Assembly: GCF_000959725.1 (NCBI RefSeq)
Contig: NZ_CP009323.1
Coordinates: forward strand, 2,542,001 to 2,606,000
Length of the DNA stretch: 64,000 nt
From: Burkholderia gladioli
GTDB taxonomy: Bacteria > Pseudomonadota > Gammaproteobacteria > Burkholderiales > Burkholderiaceae
Direction of reading: 5' to 3'
Shown: positions 51,715 to 61,047 of the stretch, piece after piece
Layout of the letters: every line of letters begins with the position of its first letter
Position numbering within the stretch: the first letter of the stretch is position 1
Notes under the pieces: model-generated
Told to the model about the DNA's origin: nothing
Databases searched by the model: none
What the model saw: the letters and a program-made list of their open reading frames with translations, nothing else
Translations under genes and position numbers: made by a program

Positions 51715-52440
51715 TCAAGCGTCGGTAAGCAAGGCCTCGAAGCGGCGCTGCCCGTCGGGCGTGATGCGCAGCACGCGCGGCTTGCCGGCCGGCTCGATCC
51801 AGTGCTGCGCGAGCCAGGCATCGAGCAGCGCGGCGCCGAGCGCGCCGGCCAGGTGAGCGCGCCGCTCGCTCCAGTCCAGGCAGGTGCAGGCGAAGCGGCG
51901 CCGGCGCCGCCGCTGGGTGCCGATGTCGATCCGCCAGCGGCTCGCCAGCTCGTCGGCGCCCAGCGGCGTGACCTCCAGGTCGTGCGGGCCGTCGGCTTCG
52001 CCATCGGCGGGGGCCAACCAGCCGCGTTCGCGCATGCGGTCGTAGACGCGCACCGCCAGTTCGCCCGCCATGTGGTCGTAGCAGGTGCGCGCATGGCGCA
52101 TCTCGAGCGGCACGGTGCGCGCCACGGCCGGCACCGGCCGCAGCGGCGCGGTGGCCTGCGCGAGGTTGGCGAGCGTCTCGATCGAGGCGGCCACCTCGGG
52201 CGAGGCGATCCGGTAATAGCGATGCCGCCCGCGCACCTCGAGCGAGAGCAGGCCGCCGTCGGTCAGGCGCGCCAGGTGCGCGCTGCCGGCCGAGGGCGAG
52301 AGCCCGGCCAGCAGCGTCAGCTCGCCGGCCGGGCGCGCGCTGCCGTCCATCAGCGCCCACAGCATGGCCGCGCGGCCCGGATCGGCGAGCAGGGCGCCGA
52401 GCCGGCTCAGGCCGGGAAAGTGCGGGTCGGTGGCGATCAT
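51715..52440 (-). CDS. ArsR-family winged-helix regulator
   Basis: 241 residues. An ArsR-type N-terminal HTH (FPGLSRLGALLADPGRAAMLWALMDG, GLSPSAGSAHLARLTDGGLL) is followed by an unusual C-terminal domain with a basic cluster RRRRRRF and a metal-like CTCLDW stretch, also with CYDH. Regulators of this long form sense metals or small molecules. The target is not evident; the FecR-like genes lie downstream and a small lipoprotein gene is divergent. Confidence 0.82.
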   Translation of the reverse strand: MIATDPHFPGLSRLGALLADPGRAAMLWALMDGSARPAGELTLLAGLSPSAGSAHLARLTDGGLLSLEVRGRHRYYRIASPEVAASIETLANLAQATAPLRPVPAVARTVPLEMRHARTCYDHMAGELAVRVYDRMRERGWLAPADGEADGPHDLEVTPLGADELASRWRIDIGTQRRRRRRFACTCLDWSERRAHLAGALGAALLDAWLAQHWIEPAGKPRVLRITPDGQRRFEALLTDA

Positions 52441-52604
52441 GGTCGGGCCTCGGTGGGAAACGGGTCAGGCTAGTGTAGGCGCCGCTCGCATTCGATGGTT
52501 CAGGGCAGCGCGAAGTATCGAATGCGGGGCTGTCGATCGCGCGGCAGCGTGCCCGGTGCCGCGCCGCGTAGAATGCGCGGATCGGATTTCGAGGACGGGC
52601 GATC

Positions 52605-52757
52605 ATGCGGGAATTGAGCAAACTGCTGCTGGCCGTGTTCGCGGCGGCCTGCCTGTGCGCCGGCTGCGCGAACGGCGGCGCGGGATCGGCCGGCGGCGGC
52701 CAGGGCAGCATCGAGATGTACGGCACGCTCGACCAGGGCATCACGGTCCACAACTGA
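52605..52757 (+). CDS. Small lipoprotein, 50 residues
   Basis: ATG 52605 to TGA 52755-52757: MRELSKLLLAVFAAACLCAG, then Cys21 of the lipobox LCAGC, a Gly/Ala-rich spacer and the end GSIEMYGTLDQGITVHN. The mature peptide is about 30 residues. GAGGACG lies about 8 bases upstream. The C-terminal end resembles the first strand of Burkholderia general porins (SVTLYG-x-x-D-x-G-I-T). It is divergent from the ArsR gene and 85 bases before the thioesterase gene. Function is unknown. Confidence 0.7.
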   Translation: MRELSKLLLAVFAAACLCAGCANGGAGSAGGGQGSIEMYGTLDQGITVHN

Positions 52758-52842
52758 GCCCGGGGCGGCTGCGACGCAGGATCGCGATGGCGAACCGTAT
52801 AATCGGCCTCACCCACACGATACCGCCCGAAACGGAGCCAAG

Positions 52843-53352
52843 ATGTCGAACCCCACGCCCACCGCGCCCCTCGATCGCACCGAGACCGTGTTCCGTTTCC
52901 TCGCCGAGCCGACCTCGGTGAATTTCGGCGGCAAGGTCCACGGCGGTGCGCTGATGAAATGGATCGACGAGACCGCCTACGCCTGCGCGGCGATCTGGTC
53001 GAGCCGCTACTGCGTGACCGTCAGCGTCGGCAATATCCGTTTCAAGCGGCCGATCCTGGTCGGCAACCTGGTCGAGTTGAAGGCGCGGGTGGTGGCCACC
53101 GGCCGCACCAGCATGCATATTCACGTGACCGTGCACGCGGGCGACCCGAAGGGCGGCGTGCTGCGCCAGACCACCGACTGCATGGTGGTGTTCGTGGCCG
53201 TCGACGAGAACGGCAACCCGCTGCCGGTGCCGCCGCTGGTGCCCGTCACCGACGAGGACAAGCGCCTGCAGCAATACGCGCTGGATGTGCGTGAGGCGCT
53301 CGACAAGCTCGTCGAACTGAAGCCGGAAGAGGTGGCCAAGGGCGTGGTCTGA
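52843..53352 (+). CDS. Acyl-CoA thioesterase (hotdog fold, YciA-like)
   Basis: 169 residues with the hotdog catalytic region FGGKVHGGALMKWIDETAYACA, followed by SVGNIRFKRPILVGNLVELKARV. It should hydrolyse acyl-CoA esters in the cytoplasm; chain-length preference cannot be seen. ACGGAG precedes the ATG. It ends at a hairpin shared with convergent fumC. Confidence 0.9.
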   Translation: MSNPTPTAPLDRTETVFRFLAEPTSVNFGGKVHGGALMKWIDETAYACAAIWSSRYCVTVSVGNIRFKRPILVGNLVELKARVVATGRTSMHIHVTVHAGDPKGGVLRQTTDCMVVFVAVDENGNPLPVPPLVPVTDEDKRLQQYALDVREALDKLVELKPEEVAKGVV

Positions 53353-53394
53353 GCCGCGCGCCGGCTGCCTGCCGGCGCCAGCCATGATGAACGA

Positions 53395-53427
53395 GGCCGG
53401 CAGGACGCGAGAGACGTCCTGCCGGCC
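53395..53427. terminator. Hairpin terminator between thioesterase gene and fumC
   Basis: Perfect 13-bp stem GGCCGGCAGGACG / CGTCCTGCCGGCC, flanked by AACGA and TTGTCGTT arms like those of the thyA terminator. Confidence 0.8.
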
Positions 53428-53468
53428 TTGTCGTTGGCATCGAGGGCCGGCGGCGCCGGCCCATGCGC

Positions 53469-54863
53469 TTATTGCTTGCCGATCATCTCGGCTGGCTTCA
53501 CCCACTCGTCGAACTGCGCGTCGGTGACATAACCGAGCGCGAGCGCCGAAGCCTTCAGCGTGGTGCCTTCCTTGTGCGCCTTCTTGGCGATCTGCGCGGC
53601 CTTGTCGTAGCCGATATGCGGATTGAGCGCCGTCACCAGCATCAGCGATTCGTTGAGCAGCGTGTCGATGCGCGAATGATTCGGCTCGATGCCGACCGCG
53701 CAGTGATCGTTGAAGCTCAGCGCGCCGTCGGCCAGCAGGCGCACCGACTGCAGCACGTTGTGCGCGATCATCGGGCGGAACACGTTCAGCTCGAAGTTGC
53801 CGCTCGCGCCGCCGAAGTTGACGGCCACGTCGTTGCCGAACACCTGGCAGCACAGCATCGTGACGGCTTCCGACTGCGTCGGGTTGACCTTGCCCGGCAT
53901 GATCGAGCTGCCCGGCTCGTTCTCGGGGATCGACAGCTCGCCCAGGCCGCAGCGCGGGCCGCTGGCCAGCCAGCGCACGTCGTTGGCGATCTTCATCAGG
54001 CTGGCGGCGACCGTCTTCAGCCCGCCGTGCGCGAACACCAGCGCGTCGGCCGCGGCCATCACCTCGAACTTGTTGGGCGCGCTCACGAAGGGCAGCTTGG
54101 TGAGCCGGCCGATCTCGGCGGCCACCGCCACCGCGAACTTCGGATGCGCGTTCAGGCCGGTGCCCACCGCGGTGCCGCCCTGCGCCAGCTCGTACAGATG
54201 CGGCAGGGTCGATTCGAGATGGCGGATGCCCTGGTCGAGCTGGGCCACGTAGCCCGAGAACTCCTGGCCGAGCGTGAGCGGCGTGGCGTCCTGCAGGTGG
54301 GTGCGGCCGATCTTGACGATCCCGGCGAAGGCCTTCGACTTCTCGTCGAGCGTGCTGCGCAGGCGCTTCAGCGCGGGCAGCAACTGGGTGTGGATGGCGA
54401 ACGCGGCGGCGATGTGCATCGCGGTCGGGAACACGTCGTTCGAGGATTGGCCGCGATTCACGTCGTCGTTCGGGTGGACCTTGCGCGACTCGCCGCGCAC
54501 GCCGCCGAGCAGCTCGCTGGCGCGGTTCGCGATCACCTCGTTGAGGTTCATGTTGGTCTGCGTGCCCGAACCCGTCTGCCAGACCGCGAGCGGGAATTCA
54601 TCGGGATGGCGCCCGGCGATGATCTCGTCGGCGGCCGCGACGATCGCGTTGGCCTTGTCCTCGGCCAGCACGCCGAGCTCGCGGTTGACCGTGGCGGCCG
54701 CGCGCTTGATCAGCGCGAGCGCGTGGATCAGCTCGGGCGACTGCTTTTCCGTCGAGATCTTGAAGTTCTGCAGCGATCGCTGCGTCTGCGCGCCCCACAG
54801 GCGGGCGTCCGGCACCGCGATCTCACCGAAGGTGTCGCGTTCCATCCGTACTGCTTCGCTCAT
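53469..54863 (-). CDS. fumC: Fumarate hydratase class II
   Basis: 464 residues of the iron-free fumarase/aspartase superfamily, with [12 protein letters not shown], the signature [13 protein letters not shown] and the TALNPHIGY segment. It interconverts fumarate and malate in the TCA cycle and resists oxidative stress. The start at 54863 ([14 protein letters not shown]) has GGAG 6 bases upstream; a start at 54878 adds five residues. Confidence 0.96.
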   Translation of the reverse strand: MSEAVRMERDTFGEIAVPDARLWGAQTQRSLQNFKISTEKQSPELIHALALIKRAAATVNRELGVLAEDKANAIVAAADEIIAGRHPDEFPLAVWQTGSGTQTNMNLNEVIANRASELLGGVRGESRKVHPNDDVNRGQSSNDVFPTAMHIAAAFAIHTQLLPALKRLRSTLDEKSKAFAGIVKIGRTHLQDATPLTLGQEFSGYVAQLDQGIRHLESTLPHLYELAQGGTAVGTGLNAHPKFAVAVAAEIGRLTKLPFVSAPNKFEVMAAADALVFAHGGLKTVAASLMKIANDVRWLASGPRCGLGELSIPENEPGSSIMPGKVNPTQSEAVTMLCCQVFGNDVAVNFGGASGNFELNVFRPMIAHNVLQSVRLLADGALSFNDHCAVGIEPNHSRIDTLLNESLMLVTALNPHIGYDKAAQIAKKAHKEGTTLKASALALGYVTDAQFDEWVKPAEMIGKQ

Positions 54864-55057
54864 CTTTGACTCCGTCACAAGAAAACAGCCACGCCGCGCG
54901 CATCGGGCGCGGCACGAAAGCGTAGGTAGGGACGGGCGCCGTTCTGTCGACGGCGTCCAGAGGCGACAAGCATAGCGCCGCGCGCGATTTTACGTCGGCT
55001 GGCGGCGCGGCGGGAAGAAGGCAGGGCAATGCCGGGCGCGCCCGCCGGTGGTTCGCC

Positions 55058-56458
55058 TCAGCGGGCGGTGCGGTGATGCGCGTCGATCACGGCCCGGGTC
55101 TTCTTGTGGAAACGCCAGGTCATCAGCACGGCCACGCTGGCCAGGCCCGCGGCGAGCCCCCACCAGAGCCCGCGCGCGCCCAGCCCGACGTGGAACGCGA
55201 ACCAGTAGCCGACCGGGAAGCCGACGCCCCAGTAGCCGAGCGTGGCGACGATCATCGGCACGCGCGTGTCCTTCAGGCCGCGCAGGCAGCCCGAGCCTAC
55301 CGTCTGCATGCCGTCGACGATCTGGAAGATCGCCGCGATGCCGAGCAGGCTGGTGGCCAGCGCGATGGTGCCGGCGTTCTTCGGGTCGTCCAGGTGCAGG
55401 TAGAGGCCGACGATCGCATGCGGCGCAACGATCAGCAGCAGCCCCGACAGCGACATGAAGGCCACGCCCAGCCCGATCGCGGCGAACCCCGCGTGACGCG
55501 CCGCCAGCGGCTGGCCGGCACCCATCCAGTAGCCGACCCGCACGTTGGCGGCCTGGCCGATCGCCAGCGGCACCATGAAGGCGACCGAGGCCACGTTCAG
55601 CGCGATCTGGTGCGCCGCCAGCGAGGATTCGCCGAGCACGCCGATGGTCAGGCCGGTGGCCAGGAACAGCGTCGATTCGACCCCGTAGGTGATGGCGACC
55701 GGCCAGCCGATGCCGACCAGCTCGCCCATCATCGGCAGCTTGGGCCGCGAGGCGGCCACGAAGTGACGGAACGCCGGGCGGCCGTGCAGCAGCAGCACCA
55801 GCGCGATCGCGGTGAGCCAGATGGTGATGGTGGTGGCCACCGCCGAGCCGAGGAAACCGAGCCGCGGCAGGCCGAAGGCGCCGTGGATCAGCCCGTAGTT
55901 GAGCACCGCGTTGACGCCCACGCCCGCGATCGAGACCCACAGCAGCCGGCGCGCGGCGCCGATCGCCGGCAGGAAGGAGCGCATCAGGCCCACCCCGATC
56001 AGGCTGCCCGGCGCGGCCAGGCACAGCACCCGGCAGTATTCGCCGATATGGCGGGCCAGTTCGGCGGGTTCGTGGAACATCAGCAGCAGCGGCTCGACGA
56101 ACAGCAGCACCAGGATCGCCGGCAGCGCCAGCAGCAGGGCCAGCGCGACGCCGGTCCAGTAGATGTGCGGGATGCGCTCGTCGGCCTGCGCGCCGCGCGC
56201 ATGCGCGACGCTGACGCTCACCGAGGTCAGCACGCCCTGCAGCACCGTGACCACCACGAAGAACAGCGTCGCGCCGAGCCCGCCGGCGGCGAGCGAGTCG
56301 GGGCCGAGCGAGCCGAGCAGCACCGTGTCGGTGACGCTCATCGCCATCTGCGAGAGCTGCGCGATCGCGAGCGGCGCGGCGAGACGGGCGGTGTCGGCGG
56401 CGTGGCGAGAGAAGGAGGGCGGCGCGCTGGCCGCGCGCGAGAAGCCGGGAAGCGACAT
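55058..56458 (-). CDS. MATE-family multidrug/toxin efflux protein
   Basis: 466 residues, about twelve membrane segments in two repeats (first half opens LAAPLAIAQLSQMAMSVTDTVLLG, second GIGWPVAITYGVESTLFLATG). The NorM-type layout suggests sodium- or proton-coupled efflux of cationic drugs. The substrate is unknown. The start at 56458 (MSLPGFSRAA) follows a GC-rich leader and ends a 251-base gap that shows no other gene. Confidence 0.9.
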   Translation of the reverse strand: MSLPGFSRAASAPPSFSRHAADTARLAAPLAIAQLSQMAMSVTDTVLLGSLGPDSLAAGGLGATLFFVVVTVLQGVLTSVSVSVAHARGAQADERIPHIYWTGVALALLLALPAILVLLFVEPLLLMFHEPAELARHIGEYCRVLCLAAPGSLIGVGLMRSFLPAIGAARRLLWVSIAGVGVNAVLNYGLIHGAFGLPRLGFLGSAVATTITIWLTAIALVLLLHGRPAFRHFVAASRPKLPMMGELVGIGWPVAITYGVESTLFLATGLTIGVLGESSLAAHQIALNVASVAFMVPLAIGQAANVRVGYWMGAGQPLAARHAGFAAIGLGVAFMSLSGLLLIVAPHAIVGLYLHLDDPKNAGTIALATSLLGIAAIFQIVDGMQTVGSGCLRGLKDTRVPMIVATLGYWGVGFPVGYWFAFHVGLGARGLWWGLAAGLASVAVLMTWRFHKKTRAVIDAHHRTAR

Positions 56459-56709
56459 GGGCGGACCGCGGGTACGTGCCCGCGCTCTGTTGTTGTAGTG
56501 AAGCGAGCAGCTTACGTTTTTCCTGCGCGACTGTCGAATCGGCGCCAGAGGGCGCGTCGCGCGTGGGGGCTTGGCGGCGGCGTGGCTTCGCGCGCGGGGC
56601 CGGATGAGCGACGCGCGCGGCTCGCCTTGGTGCCGGCCGCGGACGCGTCGCGCGCAAGCGGGTTGCCGACGCGGCCGCGCGCGGCGCCCGTGTCGGCGGC
56701 GCGAAGCGC

Positions 56710-56928
56710 CTAGGCGCCGTGCACGGCGATGCGCGTGTCCTGGAACAGCACCACCTGGCCCGCGCGGATCTTGCAGGTCTTGCGCAGCTCGACGGCGCCG
56801 TCCACGCGCACCGCGCCCGAGGCGACCAGCACCTTGGCGGAGCCGCCGCTGTCGGCCACGCCGGTGATCTTGAGCAGGTTGTGCAGTTCGACGTAATCGC
56901 CGGTCAGGGTGAAATCGAGGTTGGGCAT
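56710..56928 (-). CDS. S4-domain RNA-binding protein (YbcJ-like)
   Basis: 72 residues forming a single S4 fold: YVELHNLLKITGVADSGGSAKVLVASGAVRVDGAVELRKTCKI. Such small proteins bind structured RNA; E. coli YbcJ is the model. The start at 56928 (MPNLDFTLTGDYVEL) is chosen over 56979 because family similarity begins there. Confidence 0.88.
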   Translation of the reverse strand: MPNLDFTLTGDYVELHNLLKITGVADSGGSAKVLVASGAVRVDGAVELRKTCKIRAGQVVLFQDTRIAVHGA

Positions 56929-57288
56929 CGTTCGGGGCGCCGATGACGCGCCCATGTAAAAAAGCAAGGCTCGCATCATAAGCCAGCGCGCCGGCGGCGG
57001 CGAGCGCCTTGCGCGGCGGTGCGCGCGCGGGCGCTCGCGACGGGCACGTTCGCTGCGTCATGCAGATCGCGCAAACCCCGGCGCGACCTGCCGTTTCCGC
57101 TTTCGCGCCCGCCACTGTAAGCAGATGTGGACGAGCCGCAAGCAAATGAAACGGTGGGTAACAGTCGGGGCTCGCGGCGAACCGGCTGTCGTGAGGGCCG
57201 GTCTTTCCTGAAGCCTGCCGCATGTCGCGGCAAGGCGGCGCGGCCGGGTTCGAAGCCGCGTCGAACACTTTCCCCGAGGAGAAATCTC
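56929..57288. other. 360-base gap before the Gly-rich protein gene
   Basis: No gene, terminator or clear promoter recognised. The last part provides a CGAGGAG ribosome-binding site for the gene at 57289. Confidence 0.5.
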
Positions 57289-57732
57289 ATGTCCAGGATT
57301 CGCAAGATGCTGATGGGTGCCGCACTGGTGACGACCACCGTGTTCGCGGCGACTTCCGCGATGGCCCAGGCCGGCGGCGGTGGCGCGGCCGGCGGAGCGG
57401 GGGGCGGCGGCGGCGCGGCCGCTGGTGGTGCCGGCGGCGGTGCGGCTGGCGGTGGTGGAATGGGCGGCGGCTCGCAAGGCGCCAATTCCGGCGGCCAGAC
57501 GGGCGGTACCGACGCGGCGCCGACCGCGCCGGGTAATGGTTCGACCAATGGCATGAGCGGCATGAACGGCAAGGGCAGCACCGGCATGCATCACTCGACG
57601 AAGTCGCACTCGAAGACGCGCGCCAACAGTTCCGCGCACGGTGCCAATTCGAAGGCGGGCGACGCCGTGAACGGCAATACCAACGGCATGTCGCCGGCTG
57701 GTAACGGCAGCCCCGGCTCGGGCGGCCAGTAA
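57289..57732 (+). CDS. Secreted Gly-rich low-complexity protein
   Basis: 147 residues. A signal peptide is cut at AMA|QAGG. The mature part is first almost pure Gly/Ala (residues 28-62), then Gly/Asn/Ser/Thr-rich with NGMSGMNGKG-type repeats and a His/Lys/Ser block (MHHSTKSHSKTRANSS). It has no cysteine and no recognisable domain. A GAGGAG site is present at about 8 bases. It stands alone; the role is unknown, and a surface or matrix filler is one idea. Confidence 0.75.
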   Translation: MSRIRKMLMGAALVTTTVFAATSAMAQAGGGGAAGGAGGGGGAAAGGAGGGAAGGGGMGGGSQGANSGGQTGGTDAAPTAPGNGSTNGMSGMNGKGSTGMHHSTKSHSKTRANSSAHGANSKAGDAVNGNTNGMSPAGNGSPGSGGQ

Positions 57733-57843
57733 GCCTCGCCGATTAGGCCGCTTGCAAGCCGCTTGCGCGGCGCGGGCCGGGAGCCGTCTGGAACGGGTTC
57801 CGGCCCGTTGTCGTGGCGACGGGCGCCGCGCGCCCGCTCTCGT

Positions 57844-58632
57844 CTATGGCCGCTGCTGCGGCTGGCGCGGCGGATTCTGCGTGGTCGGCGCCTTCGGCGG
57901 CGTGGCCACCATGAAGATGCCGCGCAGCCAGGCGGCCAGCCGCGAGAACACGTCGTAGGGCTCCTCGACGAAGATCTCCGGCTTGAGCAGCCGCAGGTAT
58001 TCCATGATCTGCTGGGCTTCCTGCTTCTGGAACGAACCATGCGCGAGCCCGAGCCGCAGCAGGCCGCGCAGCTCGCCGAGCTTCTCGCGTGCGGTGCTGC
58101 CCACGCTCGTCTCGCAGGCCAGCTTGGCCTCGTAGACGCGCTGGCGCAGCGATTCCGCGAGCCGCCAGGCGGGTGTCTGCATGCGCTCCTCGAGGGTCTG
58201 GATGTCGTGCACCGCCGACTTGATCTGGCCTGCGAGCGGGTCGACCAGGGCGGCGTCGCCCTGTGCCTCCGAGACGATCGCGGCGGCCCAGTCGTGGCAG
58301 GCCTTGGCCAGTTCCTCGGGGGTCCATTCGCTGCGCGAGGCGAAGCCGAAGCCGAAGGTCTCGGCCTGGCGCATCAGGATCTCGACGACGTTCGGGAATT
58401 CCTTGTCCAGCGTGCGCTTGGCCCAGGCGTACTGGCCACCCTGCAGCATGCGCTGCACGGCGTGCTCGGTCAGCGGCACCATGTTGTCGAGCAGCTTGGC
58501 GCGCAGGAAGTCCTCGAAGGACGGGGTCGCGAACTGCGGATCGAGTTTCAGCGAGACACGCACGAACGCGTCGAAGTCCTTGCGTAGCGACGCAATGGTG
58601 TCGTCCTTGATCGACAGCGTGATGTGGCCCAT
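57844..58632 (-). CDS. Conserved hypothetical cytoplasmic protein
   Basis: 262 residues, largely helical and without signal peptide or membrane segment (MGHITLSIKDDTIASLRKDF...). One helix near residues 205-240 is Leu-rich; the C-terminal 20 residues are Pro/Gln-rich (PPRQPQQRP). I do not recognise a family. Codon use is like the neighbours. Confidence 0.75.
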   Translation of the reverse strand: MGHITLSIKDDTIASLRKDFDAFVRVSLKLDPQFATPSFEDFLRAKLLDNMVPLTEHAVQRMLQGGQYAWAKRTLDKEFPNVVEILMRQAETFGFGFASRSEWTPEELAKACHDWAAAIVSEAQGDAALVDPLAGQIKSAVHDIQTLEERMQTPAWRLAESLRQRVYEAKLACETSVGSTAREKLGELRGLLRLGLAHGSFQKQEAQQIMEYLRLLKPEIFVEEPYDVFSRLAAWLRGIFMVATPPKAPTTQNPPRQPQQRP

Positions 58633-58818
58633 GAATCTCTCGGTACGCGGTGGCTACCGGCGCCGAGTGGGCGCCGGCATGCGCCGTTCGTGCCGGCGGG
58701 GCGTTCGCGCGTGCGGCTGCCCCGGCTGCGTCGCGATCGGCGCCAGGAGGGTTTTCCTCCTATATCGGCAGCGGGCGGGGAAACTTGAGGCCGCGCCGGC
58801 CGGCGCGGCTGGCACCCT

Positions 58819-58902
58819 GCACCAGCACCAGCACCAGCACCAGCACCAGCACCAGCACCAGCACCAGCGCCAGCGCCAGCGCCAGCGCCAGCGCCAGCGC
58901 CA
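58819..58902. repeat. Hexanucleotide tandem repeat (GCACCA)8 (GCGCCA)6
   Basis: Fourteen perfect-frame hexamers, eight GCACCA then six GCGCCA, ending 4 bases before the azlD stop codon on the minus strand. It lies outside the coding sequence, just downstream of azlD. Confidence 0.92.
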
Positions 58903-58906
58903 GCGC

Positions 58907-59245
58907 TCAGGCCGGCAGCCAGCGCGGAATCACCAGGCCCTGCCAGGCGAAGAAAACCGCGAGCCCGACCGCGATCGTCAGCAAGGGCCGGCGCGTGGCG
59001 GCCGAGACGATCACGGCGGCGACGCCGCCGACCAGTTGCGGATTGCGCAGCGAGAGTTCCAGGCCGCCGCCGTGCGGCGCGAGGGTCATCGGCACCACGA
59101 TCGCGGTCAGCACCGTGACCGGCACGAAGCCGAGCGCGGTGCGCACCAGCGGCGCAAACACCAGCCGTTCGCCGAACAGGAACAGCGTGGTACGGATCGC
59201 GTAGGTGACGGCGGCCATGCCGAGCAGGATCAGCAGGTAGTTCAC
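58907..59245 (-). CDS. azlD: AzlD-family branched-chain amino acid exporter subunit
   Basis: 112-residue small membrane protein with four hydrophobic segments. It starts with GTG 59245, overlapping the azlC stop by four bases (GTGA), with GGAGG upstream, so the two are coupled. AzlD pairs with AzlC to export leucine-like amino acids or their analogues. A hexanucleotide repeat lies directly after its stop. Confidence 0.88.
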   Translation of the reverse strand: MNYLLILLGMAAVTYAIRTTLFLFGERLVFAPLVRTALGFVPVTVLTAIVVPMTLAPHGGGLELSLRNPQLVGGVAAVIVSAATRRPLLTIAVGLAVFFAWQGLVIPRWLPA

Positions 59246-60006
59246 GAGGCGGCCTCCACGCGACGGCGCGCACGTCCGTGGTCGCGCAGCGAGAGCGCGA
59301 CGCCCACCGCCACGCCCGCCACCACGGCGGCCAGCAAGCCGAGCTTGTAGGGCAGCGCGTGGCAGAGCTGGGCCACCACGCCGGCGGTGACGGCCGCGGC
59401 CAGGTAGCGCAAGGCAGCCAACTGCGGCACCACGATCGCGATGAAGGTCGCGGCCATCGCGAAATCGAGCCCGAGCGCCTGCAGGCCCGGGAAGGCCGCG
59501 CCGAACAGCAAACCGACCAGGGTCCAGGCCTGCCAGTTCAGGTACATCGCCAGGCCCGAGCCGAAGAAGTAATGCGGGCCGAGTTCGCCGGGGCGCGTGT
59601 GGCGGTAGCGTGCGTAGGCGACCGCGAACACCTCGTCGGTCATCAGCGCGCCGAGCGTGGCGCGCCAGCGCAGCGGCAGATGGGCGACATAGGGAGCGAG
59701 CGTGGCCGAGTAGAGCAGGTGGCGCAGGTTCACCACCAGGGTGGTGGCGATCACCACCAGCGCGCCGGCGCCGCCCGCCAGCAGGCCGGCCGCGATGAAC
59801 TGCGCGGAGCCGGCGAACACCACCAGCGACATCAGCTCGCCATGCCACCAGGCAAGCGGCCCGGCCGTCACGAGCGTGCCGAAGATCACGCCGAAGGGCG
59901 CGGCGCCGACCATCATCGGAAAGGTGTCGCGCGCGCCGTCGGCGAATTCGCGCAGCGGGCGCCGCGTGGCGGCGGAGTCGATTGGGCTGGGATGGGGCGG
60001 GTTCAA
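59242..60006 (-). CDS. azlC: AzlC-family branched-chain amino acid permease
   Basis: 254-residue membrane protein with FPMMVGAAPFGVIFGTL, VFAGSAQFIAAGLL and MTDEVFAVAYARY, typical of AzlC (YgaZ-like). The start is TTG at 60006 because AGGAGG lies 7 bases upstream and no ATG fits. Exports amino acids in complex with AzlD. The AraC regulator just upstream in the same direction probably controls the pair. Confidence 0.9.
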   Translation of the reverse strand: MNPPHPSPIDSAATRRPLREFADGARDTFPMMVGAAPFGVIFGTLVTAGPLAWWHGELMSLVVFAGSAQFIAAGLLAGGAGALVVIATTLVVNLRHLLYSATLAPYVAHLPLRWRATLGALMTDEVFAVAYARYRHTRPGELGPHYFFGSGLAMYLNWQAWTLVGLLFGAAFPGLQALGLDFAMAATFIAIVVPQLAALRYLAAAVTAGVVAQLCHALPYKLGLLAAVVAGVAVGVALSLRDHGRARRRVEAAS

Positions 60007-60099
60007 CGGGAAATCCTCCTGGAGCGCCGAGCATAACGGGGCGCCGCAGGCGGGTCTTGTACGTTCTTGCGCGACGAAAGGGCGGAGCCCTGGCCCCGG

Positions 60100-61014
60100 C
60101 TAGCTGCGCTCGCCCTGCCAGCGGCCCGGCGGCACGCCGAACATCCGCTTGAAGTGGCGCGTGAAATGGCTCTGGTCGACGAAGCCGCTGGCGGCCGCGA
60201 CCTGCGCGACGGCCACACCCGCGCGCAGCGGCGCGAGTGCACGCTGCAACCGCAGCTGGTTGCGCCAGGCATGCGGCGCCATGCCGGTGCTGCGCGTGAA
60301 CAGGCGCGCCGCGTGGAACGGCGACAGGCCGGCCGCCTGCGCCACCTCGGCGAGCGTGGCGGGGCCCAGCAGGTCGGCGGCGAGCCGCTCGCGCATGCGT
60401 GCCACGCGCGGTTCGTCCGCGGCTGGCGCACCGGCGCGGGGTCGGCTCAGCGCATGACGCACCAGCAGGGTCGAGAGCGCGTCGAGCAGGGCCGTTTCGG
60501 CGGCCAGCGGATCGGCGCCGTCGGATGCGAAGGGCGCGGCGGCGAGTGCCACGTCGGCCAGTTCGCCGTCATGGTCGTGAGCTTCGGTGGCGACGCCGCC
60601 GGCCTCGAGCAGCCGGTGCGCGATCACCAGGCGCCGCGCGCAGTCGGCGTCGTGGATGGCATCGTCAGGAAACCAGGGCTCGGGCTGCGGCGAGCCGGCG
60701 ATCTCGTCGGCCAGCGCGTGCAGGAACGCGACCGGCACGTAGGAGACGCGATAGCGCCAGCCGTCCTCGGTCGCACGCGAGCCGGTGTGCACTTCGCCGG
60801 GATTGATGATCGGCACGCTGCCGGTGTCGGCCAGGCGTCGGCCGCCGCGATAGGCATAACGCTCGGCGCCGCTCTCGATCACCGGCACGGTGTAGGCCTC
60901 GTGCCAGTGCGGCGCGAAACGGTGCTCGCGGTAGCTGGCCGTGACGAGATCGGCATCCGGCAGCAGGGGCGTGCGCCAGTAGCGGGCGGCGTCGGGGAGG
61001 TGGGCGGAGCGCAT
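60100..61014 (-). CDS. AraC-family transcriptional regulator
   Basis: 304 residues: N-terminal cupin effector domain (HWHEAYTVPVIESGAERYAYRG, NPGEVHTG) and C-terminal double HTH (LAEVAQAAGLSPFHAARLFTRSTG and VAQVAAASGFVDQSHFTRHFKRMFGVPPG). The layout matches regulators found with azlCD, which lies 93 bases downstream. The effector is unknown, an amino acid being likely. Confidence 0.9.
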   Translation of the reverse strand: MRSAHLPDAARYWRTPLLPDADLVTASYREHRFAPHWHEAYTVPVIESGAERYAYRGGRRLADTGSVPIINPGEVHTGSRATEDGWRYRVSYVPVAFLHALADEIAGSPQPEPWFPDDAIHDADCARRLVIAHRLLEAGGVATEAHDHDGELADVALAAAPFASDGADPLAAETALLDALSTLLVRHALSRPRAGAPAADEPRVARMRERLAADLLGPATLAEVAQAAGLSPFHAARLFTRSTGMAPHAWRNQLRLQRALAPLRAGVAVAQVAAASGFVDQSHFTRHFKRMFGVPPGRWQGERS

Positions 61015-61047
61015 CGCGAGGCGGGCGTGAGGATCGGGCGCGCGGCC

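Noticed and set aside
49507..52473. 988-codon open frame on the plus strand
   Set aside because: It lies opposite the FecR-like gene and the ArsR gene, both supported by signal peptide or domain; Arg/Gly-rich nonsense composition.
58819..58902. Short regular repeat as a CRISPR array
   Set aside because: Direct hexamers without spacers; no cas genes.
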